A stretch of DNA of 64,000 nt from IMG/VR virus record IMGVR_UViG_3300034102_002265, positions 1 to 64,000 of that record. One strand, given 5' to 3'. This DNA comes from a virus. Each line of letters opens with the position of its first letter. Position 1 is the stretch's first letter. The notes beneath the pieces are model-generated. The model was not told where the DNA came from and did no database searches. It was given only the letters and a program-made list of their open reading frames with translations. The translations under genes and the position numbers were made by a program. Positions 8,498-15,869 of the stretch are shown here, one piece after another.

Positions 8498-8918
8498 ATC
8501 CTCTAATAAATTTCTGCCACTCAATTGCATTTTTGAGCTGATATGTTCTATTTAATATAGTTTTAAGAATGCTCTCCAGATAATTTAACATCATCTGATA
8601 GTACTCAATCTTAGTCTGACATTTAATTAAATCTTCATCAGCATCAAGATACTTATCCAAATCTGGTTTAAGTACCTTATGGTCAAATGGTTTTTCTATA
8701 TAAACTTCTGGTTCGGCTTTACCAGTGTAATACTGCCACTTTTCTTTTTTTAAGATCTTATATTTATTCTCTTGAGCTTTCTTAAGAGTGAGAATATTAT
8801 TAAAAATCTTATAGTATTTTGCGTGAAGACTTGGAATCTTTACGGATTCCACATGAAGATTATCTTGATCAATTTTGGAGTCTTCGTCCCAAAGATTTTG
8901 AATTTCATCCAGGTTCAT
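8490..8918 (-). CDS. uvsY: UvsY recombination mediator
   Basis: About 142 residues from the ATG at 8918 (MNLDEIQNLWDEDSKID), which aligns with the T4 UvsY start MRLEDLQ. It loads the UvsX recombinase onto single-stranded DNA coated with gp32. Helical and Lys-rich, with YKILKKEKWQYYTG resembling the DNA-binding stretch of T4 UvsY (KARLDYYSGR). T4 UvsY has 137 residues. An alternative ATG at 8942 would add eight residues. The start overlaps the end of the preceding tube-like gene by 14 bases. Confidence 0.9.
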   Translation of the reverse strand: MNLDEIQNLWDEDSKIDQDNLHVESVKIPSLHAKYYKIFNNILTLKKAQENKYKILKKEKWQYYTGKAEPEVYIEKPFDHKVLKPDLDKYLDADEDLIKCQTKIEYYQMMLNYLESILKTILNRTYQLKNAIEWQKFIRGYD

Positions 8919-9444
8919 AAGTGAAGATTTTATAAAGAGCATACTTAAATGTTACTGTAGCCACTGCATATTGAATATCAGTTTGAGTGGCATCGAAGTC
9001 AATATCAGAAAGAGATGTTGGGAACATTCCCTGAAACTTTACAAGTGTTGATGGTTGAAAATTACTATTGTATATTAATAATGTACCATCAGATACATTT
9101 GGATCTTGAGTTGGATTTATTGGATCACTTAATCTCCACTCAGTATATTCGTAAATACTTTCTGGATAACCTAGTCCACGCATCCAATTTTGAATAGTAT
9201 TGTAATTTTCTAAATTTTCATCAATGTTAAAAGTTAATCGAAAATCATCAAAAACAAGTTTATCTCCTGGAACGGGAATATCTTTTAGATAAGTTGGTTG
9301 AATAGCAACTCCTAGGGTTATTCCGGGAACATTTGCCGATTTCGAAAAGAAATCCACTTTTGGTGTCCTAGCAAGATTAAACTTAAATCCTAGAGGACTG
9401 AGAAAATTTCTATTTGTAATTTGATTTTCAAAAACACCAGACAT
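8905..9444 (-). CDS. Tail-tube-fold protein, gp3-like tail completion candidate
   Basis: 179 residues beginning MSGVFENQITNRNFLSPLGF. It has the sequence features of the gp19 tube family (SANVPGI, GDKLVFDDFRLTFNIDENLENY, KFQGMFPTSLSDIDFD) and is paralogous to the tail tube gene at 15142-15834. In T4-like cyanophages the gene downstream of 23 is often annotated as gp3, the tail completion and sheath stabiliser protein. Another tube-like baseplate role cannot be excluded. A late promoter lies 12 bases upstream, right after the gp23 terminator. No Shine-Dalgarno is visible. Confidence 0.8.
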   Translation of the reverse strand: MSGVFENQITNRNFLSPLGFKFNLARTPKVDFFSKSANVPGITLGVAIQPTYLKDIPVPGDKLVFDDFRLTFNIDENLENYNTIQNWMRGLGYPESIYEYTEWRLSDPINPTQDPNVSDGTLLIYNSNFQPSTLVKFQGMFPTSLSDIDFDATQTDIQYAVATVTFKYALYKIFTYEPG

Positions 9445-9456
9445 TGTTTTTATTTT

Positions 9457-9464
9457 TATTTATC
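9457..9464 (-). promoter_or_regulatory. Late promoter GATAAATA for the gp3-like gene
   Basis: One mismatch to TATAAATA, placed between the gp23 terminator and the ATG at 9444. The leader would be only about six bases, so translation may begin almost leaderless. Confidence 0.65.
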
Positions 9465-9469
9465 CCCAT

Positions 9470-9495
9470 AAAAAAAGAGGGTCCGAAGACCCTCT
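9470..9495 (-). terminator. Strong Rho-independent terminator after gene 23
   Basis: AGAGGGTC-TTCG-GACCCTCT is an eight-pair perfect stem with a stable TTCG tetraloop, followed by seven T on the minus strand. It lies about 20 bases past the gp23 stop and isolates the abundant capsid message from the recombination genes. Confidence 0.95.
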
Positions 9496-9515
9496 CGATT
9501 GAGTTGTGAAATGAA

Positions 9516-10910
9516 TCACATGAGGTTAGCAACCTTAACTCTTCTGTAGTAACGGTTTGCATTGAGGCGTAGTCTTCCGAGTCCCTGATCGGTTCCTTCT
9601 GCAAATGGGTTGGCAACAATACCATAACGGGTCTTGAAGCCAATTTTTGGTTGGAAGGTGTCCTGACCGACGGCACGAACCATCTGGAGAGGAACATATG
9701 GGCAGTAGAAGATACCAGCATCATATGCGCTAGAACCCTTATAACCTACAACGTAGTACTGATCAGCAGCAACGTTAGCAGCATATGGGTCAATATAAAC
9801 GCGATACTTACCTTGGAGAACACCAGCGAAGGTGTTACCAGTGTCATCAACGTTGAGGTTAGCGTTGAGTGCAGGGGTGTAATCAAGTACACCAGCCATG
9901 GTTAGAGCGGAAGCAACGTCTGCAGAACAGATGATAGTGTTGCCCTTTCCTCTACGAGTTCTTTGTGCAATTGCGTTTGCATCACGCTCGATTTGGAACA
10001 GAAGACCCTTGAACTTCTCAACTGACCAACGACCGTTGGAGTCAACGTCTAGGTCAAATACACCAGCGGTAGCAGTGTTAACAGCAGCACCTTGCTCAGC
10101 AACCTTATAGATGGTTCTGATAACTTCTCTGTTGATTTCAGCGAGGATCTCAGTGGAGAGAATGTTAGCAAGTTCTGCTTCTGCGTTTAGACCGTGGATA
10201 GCCTTGAGGTCTTGAGCGAGTTCTAGTGAATACTCGGCCTTGAGTGCTCTAGACTTAGCGGTTACGGTAACCTTCTCAATGCTGAATGCCATCTGGTTGA
10301 AGGCATTAGCTGCAGCATCTCCAAGAGCTTCCGAATCACCAGTGGTCATACCCTGACCAACGTTATATGGTGAGGGGTTGGTTGTAGCAGTTCCAACTGG
10401 GTTGAGAACGTTAGGATTGGTTCCATCCTGGTTAGTTGTACCGAAACCAACGAGACCATCGGAGAATCCGTTGGCAAGGTTACGGCTATTGTTCTGACCA
10501 GAGAAGGTGGTATCTACTTCATCGAAGAAGGTCTCAGTACCAGACTGGTTATCGTAGCGGGAACGCATTGCGAAGATGAGTCCAGTAGGACCGCTCATTG
10601 GTTGAACGCCACAGATGTCATAAGCAATGAGGTTAGGCATTGCACGACGAATGAGGCTGATTAGAACTGGATCGAAACCAGCAACTGGACCACCAGCGTT
10701 AGAAAGTCCACCAAAACCGCCAGTACCGGCAGAGTTGGTTGGGGAAGCTTCACCAAGGAACTCTGCAGACTCGCGGAGTTCTCTTTCTTGGTTCTCTAGC
10801 ATTTGAGCTGTTACAGCTCTTCTGTGGGAATCTTTGATGTCGCCTAGACCGTCGAAGTCTAGAACTGGAGCCCACTTCTCCATTAGCATTTGTGAATTAA
10901 TTCCGTCCAT
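9516..10910 (-). CDS. 23: gp23 major capsid protein
   Basis: 464 residues; forms the hexamers of the head. T4-type HK97-fold capsid protein, shorter than T4 gp23 (521) as is usual in cyanophages. The N-terminal scaffold-like segment ends at FLGE-A (residues 51-55), a predicted gp21 site matching the (L/I)xE consensus. The C-terminus is highly conserved (QPKIGFKTRYGIVANPFA). The ATG at 10910 has AGAGG 11 bases upstream. No good TATAAATA precedes it, so the message probably starts at the gene 22 promoter. Codon use appears more GC-rich than in the fibre genes, as expected for a highly expressed gene. Confidence 0.98.
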   Translation of the reverse strand: MDGINSQMLMEKWAPVLDFDGLGDIKDSHRRAVTAQMLENQERELRESAEFLGEASPTNSAGTGGFGGLSNAGGPVAGFDPVLISLIRRAMPNLIAYDICGVQPMSGPTGLIFAMRSRYDNQSGTETFFDEVDTTFSGQNNSRNLANGFSDGLVGFGTTNQDGTNPNVLNPVGTATTNPSPYNVGQGMTTGDSEALGDAAANAFNQMAFSIEKVTVTAKSRALKAEYSLELAQDLKAIHGLNAEAELANILSTEILAEINREVIRTIYKVAEQGAAVNTATAGVFDLDVDSNGRWSVEKFKGLLFQIERDANAIAQRTRRGKGNTIICSADVASALTMAGVLDYTPALNANLNVDDTGNTFAGVLQGKYRVYIDPYAANVAADQYYVVGYKGSSAYDAGIFYCPYVPLQMVRAVGQDTFQPKIGFKTRYGIVANPFAEGTDQGLGRLRLNANRYYRRVKVANLM

Positions 10911-10970
10911 TTGGTTTTAATACCTCTGTTAAAAGTGTTGTTGAACTGTGGTTTGAGTATTATCTAAAAA

Positions 10971-12155
10971 TCACTTTTTAGCAACGTTGGAAAGCGCACG
11001 TAGATAAGCATCCATAGAAGGTGAGTGATTAACTTCTTGGAAATTAGCTTCTTCAGTTAGACTTTCTGTTTCGTTTGCTGGAATACCAGCGTTTCTTGGG
11101 AAGTATGACTCCCTAAGAGTTACCAGTTTCTGGTAATAGTCAGCTTCACTCTCAAACTCAACACTTTCTACGAGGTTTGCAAGCTTATCCTTTTGGGAAA
11201 GTGCGAGACCCTCTGAAACTTGACCGAAGATTCTGTCAGCGGCAGATTCTGCAAGTTTAGCGTTTAGAACAACATTCTTTTGAATTTGTTCGTTGAGTTT
11301 TGTCTCCATTTCATCAAGTTTTTCTACCATGCTCTCTAGAACATCATATTTTTCTTCAGGCATTGATACATAATGTGCTTCAAAAAGTCCCTTCATACCA
11401 TCGATGAAGGACTCAGTGATCTCAGTCTTGAGACCACCTTCAACTGCTAGAGCATTCTCTTCTAACCATTCGGAAGAAACATACTCAAGGTATGAGTCAA
11501 CTCTTTCGGTTAGTTCTAGTTTAATTTCTTCAATCTCTTCTGCAAGAGCAATAGCATAGTGCTCTTCCATGACAGATTGAATTTCTTTTGTCTTAGCGTG
11601 AAGAGCGGATTCAAATACCAACTTTGCCTTTTCTCTGAATTCCTCAGAGAGCTCTTCTTCGCCAGAGAGGAGAGCATTTACGTCCTCATCAATGATGGAA
11701 TCTACGTCTTCTTCTACAACCTCTTCCTCTTCCTCTTCAGCATCAACCTCTTCGTCTTCGACTTCTACTAACTCTTCATCTTCTTCCACTTCTTCCTTCA
11801 TTCCACCACCTTGTCCAGGTGTTGAAACTGGAGTTGCGGAAGTAGCAGGAGCATCAGCTGCAGAAGCTTTAGCGTTTACAACATCCTTAACTTGCTTAAG
11901 GGTTGCACCTGGGGTTTTAAACGCATTAGAATTGTCGTCTGGACGACTATTTTCTGGAGTTGGGCCTCCTAGATCTTCCCATGCACCAGTTTGACCTGGA
12001 GTTGCAACTGGAGTTGCACTTTTTTCTGGGGAAGCCGGTGCAGATGCATTAGCATTTACAGCGGTTTTGGATTGTGAAGTGCCGCTTCCTGCGCCACCAC
12101 CCTGACCGGGGGTAGCAACAGATTCCATTTCTTGTAAATTCTTACCACGGGACAT
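10971..12155 (-). CDS. 22: gp22 prohead scaffold protein
   Basis: 394 residues. Main scaffolding core, degraded after head assembly. The N-terminal 125 residues are low-complexity with recurring (S/A)TPV(S/A)TPGQ and ATPGQGGG motifs. A very acidic tract (residues about 118-155) follows, then a long helical, coiled-coil region of the kind known for gp22, with several (L/I)xE motifs that gp21 could cut. It is longer than T4 gp22 (269), the excess being the repeat-rich N-terminus. Shine-Dalgarno GGAGAG is present, and a perfect late promoter is 36 bases upstream. Confidence 0.93.
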   Translation of the reverse strand: MSRGKNLQEMESVATPGQGGGAGSGTSQSKTAVNANASAPASPEKSATPVATPGQTGAWEDLGGPTPENSRPDDNSNAFKTPGATLKQVKDVVNAKASAADAPATSATPVSTPGQGGGMKEEVEEDEELVEVEDEEVDAEEEEEEVVEEDVDSIIDEDVNALLSGEEELSEEFREKAKLVFESALHAKTKEIQSVMEEHYAIALAEEIEEIKLELTERVDSYLEYVSSEWLEENALAVEGGLKTEITESFIDGMKGLFEAHYVSMPEEKYDVLESMVEKLDEMETKLNEQIQKNVVLNAKLAESAADRIFGQVSEGLALSQKDKLANLVESVEFESEADYYQKLVTLRESYFPRNAGIPANETESLTEEANFQEVNHSPSMDAYLRALSNVAKK

Positions 12156-12190
12156 TTGTACTCTCCGATTACCTTAGTATAATCTGTATT

Positions 12191-12198
12191 TATTTATA
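12191..12198 (-). promoter_or_regulatory. Late promoter TATAAATA for 22-23
   Basis: Perfect TATAAATA two bases after the gp21 stop; predicted start near 12184. It probably drives 22 and 23 together up to the strong terminator at 9470-9495. Confidence 0.8.
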
Positions 12199-12200
12199 AA

Positions 12201-12851
12201 TTAAAGATTTGATAAAAACTCATTGAATAGATTTAACTTCTGTTCATCTAGTTTTCTTTGATCAATAAGTGTATTAATTCTTCTTTGAGTCTTAGAAGCA
12301 AGTTGTTCACGAAGAATACCTCCTTCCCAAACCCACTCCTTACCTTCCATGATTCCCGAAACAAATGCATCAGGAGCAGAAGGATCGGCAACGATGTCAG
12401 CAGCAGTTGCCAACATAAAATCTTCACCAACAATTTTGTGACCTTCATTGGTCATTTTCAATGAACCAACACCACGAGAAGAAACGCCAAGCATTACACC
12501 TTCATCTAAGAGTGAAGATGCAATTTTTCCCATTGGAGTATTGAGAATTTGGGCTTTACCAATAAAATTGTTACCTTCTTGAGCCAAAGAAGTAATTTTA
12601 TGTGAAACCCGATCAAGGTTTACTGTTGGTCCATCAGGATGACCGAGTTCACCTAAAGCGCGTCCCTTGGATACAAATTGTTCATTGTATCTGCTTACTT
12701 CACGAGAAAGAGTAGTAATGGGATACATTCTACCATTTCTATTTTTAATTTCACCTTGAAGGAATACGCCTTCAATATAAAGTTTCTTATCAGCGCCTTT
12801 TCCTTCGCTGATAATTTTTACATTCGTTACTTCTTCGGTAATTAGTTTCAT
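12201..12851 (-). CDS. 21: gp21 prohead core protease
   Basis: 216 residues, close to T4 gp21 (212). Serine protease of the herpesvirus-assemblin type that cleaves scaffold, core and capsid proteins after (L/I)xE. The likely catalytic residues are H71 in GELGHPDG, S124 in LGVSSRG and an Asp in ADIVADPSAP (152 or 156). The start MKLITEEV is five bases after the stop of the 89-residue gene, so the two are co-translated or closely coupled. Confidence 0.96.
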   Translation of the reverse strand: MKLITEEVTNVKIISEGKGADKKLYIEGVFLQGEIKNRNGRMYPITTLSREVSRYNEQFVSKGRALGELGHPDGPTVNLDRVSHKITSLAQEGNNFIGKAQILNTPMGKIASSLLDEGVMLGVSSRGVGSLKMTNEGHKIVGEDFMLATAADIVADPSAPDAFVSGIMEGKEWVWEGGILREQLASKTQRRINTLIDQRKLDEQKLNLFNEFLSNL

Positions 12852-12856
12852 CGTTC

Positions 12857-13126
12857 TTAGTTGGTAAGTCCTACTTTAGCCGCTTTCACAGATGCAGAAG
12901 ATGCAAAAATTACATCCGTTGATGATTTCTGGAGAAATTCAACAGTGCCATCGGGCATTGTAAATGTACTAGTAGTTGCAGCTCCAACAGAAGTTGAAAT
13001 ACTAACTGTTGCTGCAGCTCCAGAACCATTGTATAATCTTACGCAAGTTGCTTCACTAATACTTGAAGCTGCACCTGCAGTTGTTGGCATTGCAACTTCT
13101 GTTGCAATTATTTTTGTTCTTTGCAT
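12857..13126 (-). CDS. Small conserved head-module protein
   Basis: 89 residues, Ala/Ser/Thr-rich and beta in character (ATCVRLYNGSGAAATVSIST, then FTMPDGTVEFLQKSSTDVIFA). A similar gene is common between the prohead core gene and 21 in T4-like cyanophages, where its role is not established. It occupies the position of T4 gene 68, but the sequence does not look like gp68. It may be a head decoration or internal virion component. The late promoter AATAAATA overlaps the stop of the gene before it. Confidence 0.75.
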   Translation of the reverse strand: MQRTKIIATEVAMPTTAGAASSISEATCVRLYNGSGAAATVSISTSVGAATTSTFTMPDGTVEFLQKSSTDVIFASSASVKAAKVGLTN

Positions 13127-13151
13127 CGTTATAATAAAGTTCTATAATAGT

Positions 13152-13159
13152 TATTTATT
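13152..13159 (-). promoter_or_regulatory. Late promoter AATAAATA overlapping the gp67 stop
   Basis: One mismatch to TATAAATA; it shares bases with the TAA stop of the gp67-like gene (13158-13160). Confidence 0.55.
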
Positions 13160-13364
13160 ATTCTGCATCTTCTTCAGACTCTTCCTCGTAGTTTTCTACT
13201 CCTACTTCCGATTCGACTTCTTCTCCACCAAATAGTGAAGCAGCTACAACTGGTCGAATAATGTCAATATTTTCTGCAGATTTCTGCATCAAAATTTCTT
13301 TGATTTTGTCGCTTATATCTGCTGGCGATTGATTAGTCACCATCATATCAATGAGGTCATCCAT
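13158..13364 (-). CDS. 67: gp67-like prohead core protein
   Basis: 68 residues: a helical N-terminus (MDDLIDMMVTNQSPADISDK, then SAENIDIIRPVVAASLF) and a strongly acidic tail (EEESEEDAE). T4 gp67 is 80 residues, also with an acidic C-terminus and in the same place after gene 20. It is a minor prohead core component cleaved during maturation. Identification rests on position, size and composition more than on residue identity. Confidence 0.8.
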   Translation of the reverse strand: MDDLIDMMVTNQSPADISDKIKEILMQKSAENIDIIRPVVAASLFGGEEVESEVGVENYEEESEEDAE

Positions 13365-13393
13365 AGCTTTAAATTCAGTGTTTACTTAAAAAT

Positions 13394-13401
13394 TATTTAT
13401 C
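13394..13401 (-). promoter_or_regulatory. Late promoter GATAAATA overlapping the gp20 stop
   Basis: Reads TGATAAATA, where TGA is the gp20 stop; one mismatch to consensus. It lies about 30 bases upstream of the gp67-like ATG. Confidence 0.6.
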
Positions 13402-15112
13402 AGATTCTGCCACCCTTTGGCATTGTGGCTTTTGGAGCTTCTTCAGTTGGCGGCATTTCAACAGATCCAGTTGAAGCTTCTGGATTCATTGGAACTTCTC
13501 CCATTGCAGATTGATCAACAGGGGGTTCTTGTCCAACTGGTAGTCCGGTATTTGGATCCATTGGTGGTGGAATGATTCCAGCTGCTTGTTCCGATCCAAT
13601 CTGTTCATCGATGTCTACAATTTCCCTATCAGTTTGTTTGAGAATATTTCTCCTCACATAGTCAACTGAGAAATACTTACCAATATAAGGTTCAGCAGCA
13701 ACAAGAACGTTTAATCTATTTTGAATAAGTTCCGCTTCTTTAAGTTCAGCAAAATGATTATCATAAACAAAATCAAACTGAATGTGATCTGAAAGAATCT
13801 TCCAGTCTTCTGGTGTTACTATATTTTTTAAAATAAGTTGAGTTTTCAACATATCCATAAAAAGATGAGAAAATCTTTTTCTCATTCTGCCGACAAACTT
13901 TGTAAATTTAATTTCATCTCTTAAAATTTCTGAAGATCTTCCGAGATTAAATCCACCACCTCCACCCAAACGTGACTCTGGAACTCCAAGTGCTCTATAG
14001 AGTTTTTTCTGGAAATATTCAATGTCAGCAAGTTCTCCAAGATTTTGCCCGCCTGGGAGTGTAGTGATCTCAGTTCCCCTACCACCTTCACGACGAGGCA
14101 ACCAGAAGTCCTCAAGCATTGACATCATTCTTTTATCATCACGAATCTCCCCAGTATTTGCATCATAAACTAACTTATTACGATACCGAGTCATTACATC
14201 TCGTAAGTATTGTTCAGCTTTAATCTTTGGGAGGTTGCCTACATCAATGTAGAAAATTCTTCTTTCTGGGGCACGAGATAAACGATAGATAACCAGGGAA
14301 TCCTCAATCATTCGTAGTTGATTGAGGGCTTTGATTGCTTTGTGTAGATATGAAAGTACAACCTGTTTATTTCGGTCTACTAAACCAGAGTGTACATATG
14401 TAATTGAATCTTTAGAAATTCTTGCAGTTCCACCAATTGCGTTCTTAAAGTTGCTAGTTGATTGACCTGCACCAGTTCCTCTGATATTTGGGTCATACTC
14501 ATAAAACTCTTCAACTTCTGGAGTTTCCATATTTCCATTTGCAGCCCTTCCATCAGTGACTGAAAAGGATGGATTCAATACATGTTTACCATTTTTCTTA
14601 ATTTTCCTCACCAGTTTAATTTTCATGGGATCAATATATCTTATTTCTTTGATCCCTTCTTCTGGTTTCTGTAAATCAATGACTTTATGATAATACACTC
14701 TACCATCAACATACCAATTCCTTAAAATTTCATGACATCTTTTATCGAAGTCTAAAATTTCTTTGATATACTTAAACTCATCTCTGATAATTGATTTCAA
14801 CTTATCTGAAGCCGGAACATTTTGCAAATCAATTTGAACAGGAGAATCATTTTGATCAGATACGATTGCTTCATTGATAATATCTTCGATGGCTCCATCA
14901 ACCTCTGGGTGAATAGCCATCTCACGATATCTTTTAATTAGATCATATTCGGATTTATATACACCTTCAATATCAACATATTGTCCATAAAATCCACTAG
15001 ACACATAAAAGTCCGAAGAATCTTCTTGATTCTCCGGAACAGGAGAGACGATAGATTTTTTTGATCTATCGTCCTCCGAATCTTGGATTTTAAAACCAAA
15101 TAATTTAGGCAT
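13400..15112 (-). CDS. 20: gp20 portal protein
   Basis: 570 residues (T4 524). Dodecameric portal at the head vertex and the initiator of head assembly. The marker stretches used for cyanophage typing are clear: YRLSRAPERRIFYIDVGNLP, TRYRNKLVYDANTGE, FWLPRREGGRGTEITTLPGG and RALGVPESRL. The C-terminal 70 residues are Pro/Gly/Glu-rich. A perfect late promoter is 27 bases upstream, overlapping the gp19 stop. Confidence 0.98.
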   Translation of the reverse strand: MPKLFGFKIQDSEDDRSKKSIVSPVPENQEDSSDFYVSSGFYGQYVDIEGVYKSEYDLIKRYREMAIHPEVDGAIEDIINEAIVSDQNDSPVQIDLQNVPASDKLKSIIRDEFKYIKEILDFDKRCHEILRNWYVDGRVYYHKVIDLQKPEEGIKEIRYIDPMKIKLVRKIKKNGKHVLNPSFSVTDGRAANGNMETPEVEEFYEYDPNIRGTGAGQSTSNFKNAIGGTARISKDSITYVHSGLVDRNKQVVLSYLHKAIKALNQLRMIEDSLVIYRLSRAPERRIFYIDVGNLPKIKAEQYLRDVMTRYRNKLVYDANTGEIRDDKRMMSMLEDFWLPRREGGRGTEITTLPGGQNLGELADIEYFQKKLYRALGVPESRLGGGGGFNLGRSSEILRDEIKFTKFVGRMRKRFSHLFMDMLKTQLILKNIVTPEDWKILSDHIQFDFVYDNHFAELKEAELIQNRLNVLVAAEPYIGKYFSVDYVRRNILKQTDREIVDIDEQIGSEQAAGIIPPPMDPNTGLPVGQEPPVDQSAMGEVPMNPEASTGSVEMPPTEEAPKATMPKGGRI

Positions 15113-15138
15113 TATTCAAATATTAACTCTATTTGTAC

Positions 15139-15146
15139 TATTTATA
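15139..15146 (-). promoter_or_regulatory. Late promoter TATAAATA overlapping the gp19 stop
   Basis: Perfect TATAAATA containing the TAA stop of gene 19 (15142-15144); it serves gene 20. Confidence 0.75.
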
Positions 15147-15834
15147 GAGGGTTCAGAACTTGGGGATCAGTACCCAATTGTGTTGTACCAGTAGAATCCA
15201 GTGCATCCCACCACTGTACCTGTAGATCTACGGTAAATTCTTCAATGGAATCTGAAGAATCATAGGATAGATCAATAGCACTAACCGCAGTTGGGAATAT
15301 TCCATAAAACTTATATGCTTTTAAAACTGGAATTGCATCCCCAGCTCTAGCGGTAACAGGAGAAATAACATTAGATTGAGCGGATGAAACTGAAGTTCTA
15401 CCAAATTGTTTTACAATAGCGTCTCTCTGATATTGAGCTGGATTAATCAATCCAGTGTTATCATCGTGTTTGTTAATCGCATTCATCCACTTTTCAAAAG
15501 CTGTTCTGATTGAAAAATCAACATCGTTAATGATTGTGATTGTCCAAACATCGAAAGTTCTATCTCCTGCAATTTTTAAAGTTCTTCCTCTAAAAGGAAC
15601 TTCAATAACACCAACATTTGATGCAGGTAGATTTGCGGATTTAATCATAAATCTAGAAAGCTCACTTACAGTTCTAGTTTGATCTGTATTTGCATTTGTA
15701 TTTGCTTCAGTTGCAAATGATGGGAAATTTAACTCAACTTCGAAAAGATTTGGACGAGCTGCTCCACCAATTAACCTTGCTTTAAAGTCTTCTAAAGTTC
15801 TGGAGCCGAAACTTGGGGTATTTGAAAATGCCAT
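15142..15834 (-). CDS. 19: gp19 tail tube protein
   Basis: 230 residues (T4 163). Forms the inner tail tube. Family signatures: ARPNLFEVELNFP (T4 ARPNLFQVEI), IAGDRTFDVWTITIINDVDF (T4 VAGDRTFDDWTVTVMND), KAYKFYGIFPTAVSAIDLSYD and the ending VDLQVQWWDAL. The excess length is at the N-terminal region (a TEANTNANTDQTRT loop) and at the C-terminus. Shine-Dalgarno CAGAGG is upstream. Confidence 0.96.
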   Translation of the reverse strand: MAFSNTPSFGSRTLEDFKARLIGGAARPNLFEVELNFPSFATEANTNANTDQTRTVSELSRFMIKSANLPASNVGVIEVPFRGRTLKIAGDRTFDVWTITIINDVDFSIRTAFEKWMNAINKHDDNTGLINPAQYQRDAIVKQFGRTSVSSAQSNVISPVTARAGDAIPVLKAYKFYGIFPTAVSAIDLSYDSSDSIEEFTVDLQVQWWDALDSTGTTQLGTDPQVLNPL

Positions 15835-15869
15835 TTTTTTACCTCTGTAGGGATTGATGTTTTAAAAAA

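Noticed and set aside
11692-11994. Plus-strand 100-codon Ser-rich frame
   Set aside because: It is the antisense of the Glu-rich acidic tract of gp22; Ser codons are the mirror image of Glu/Asp codons.
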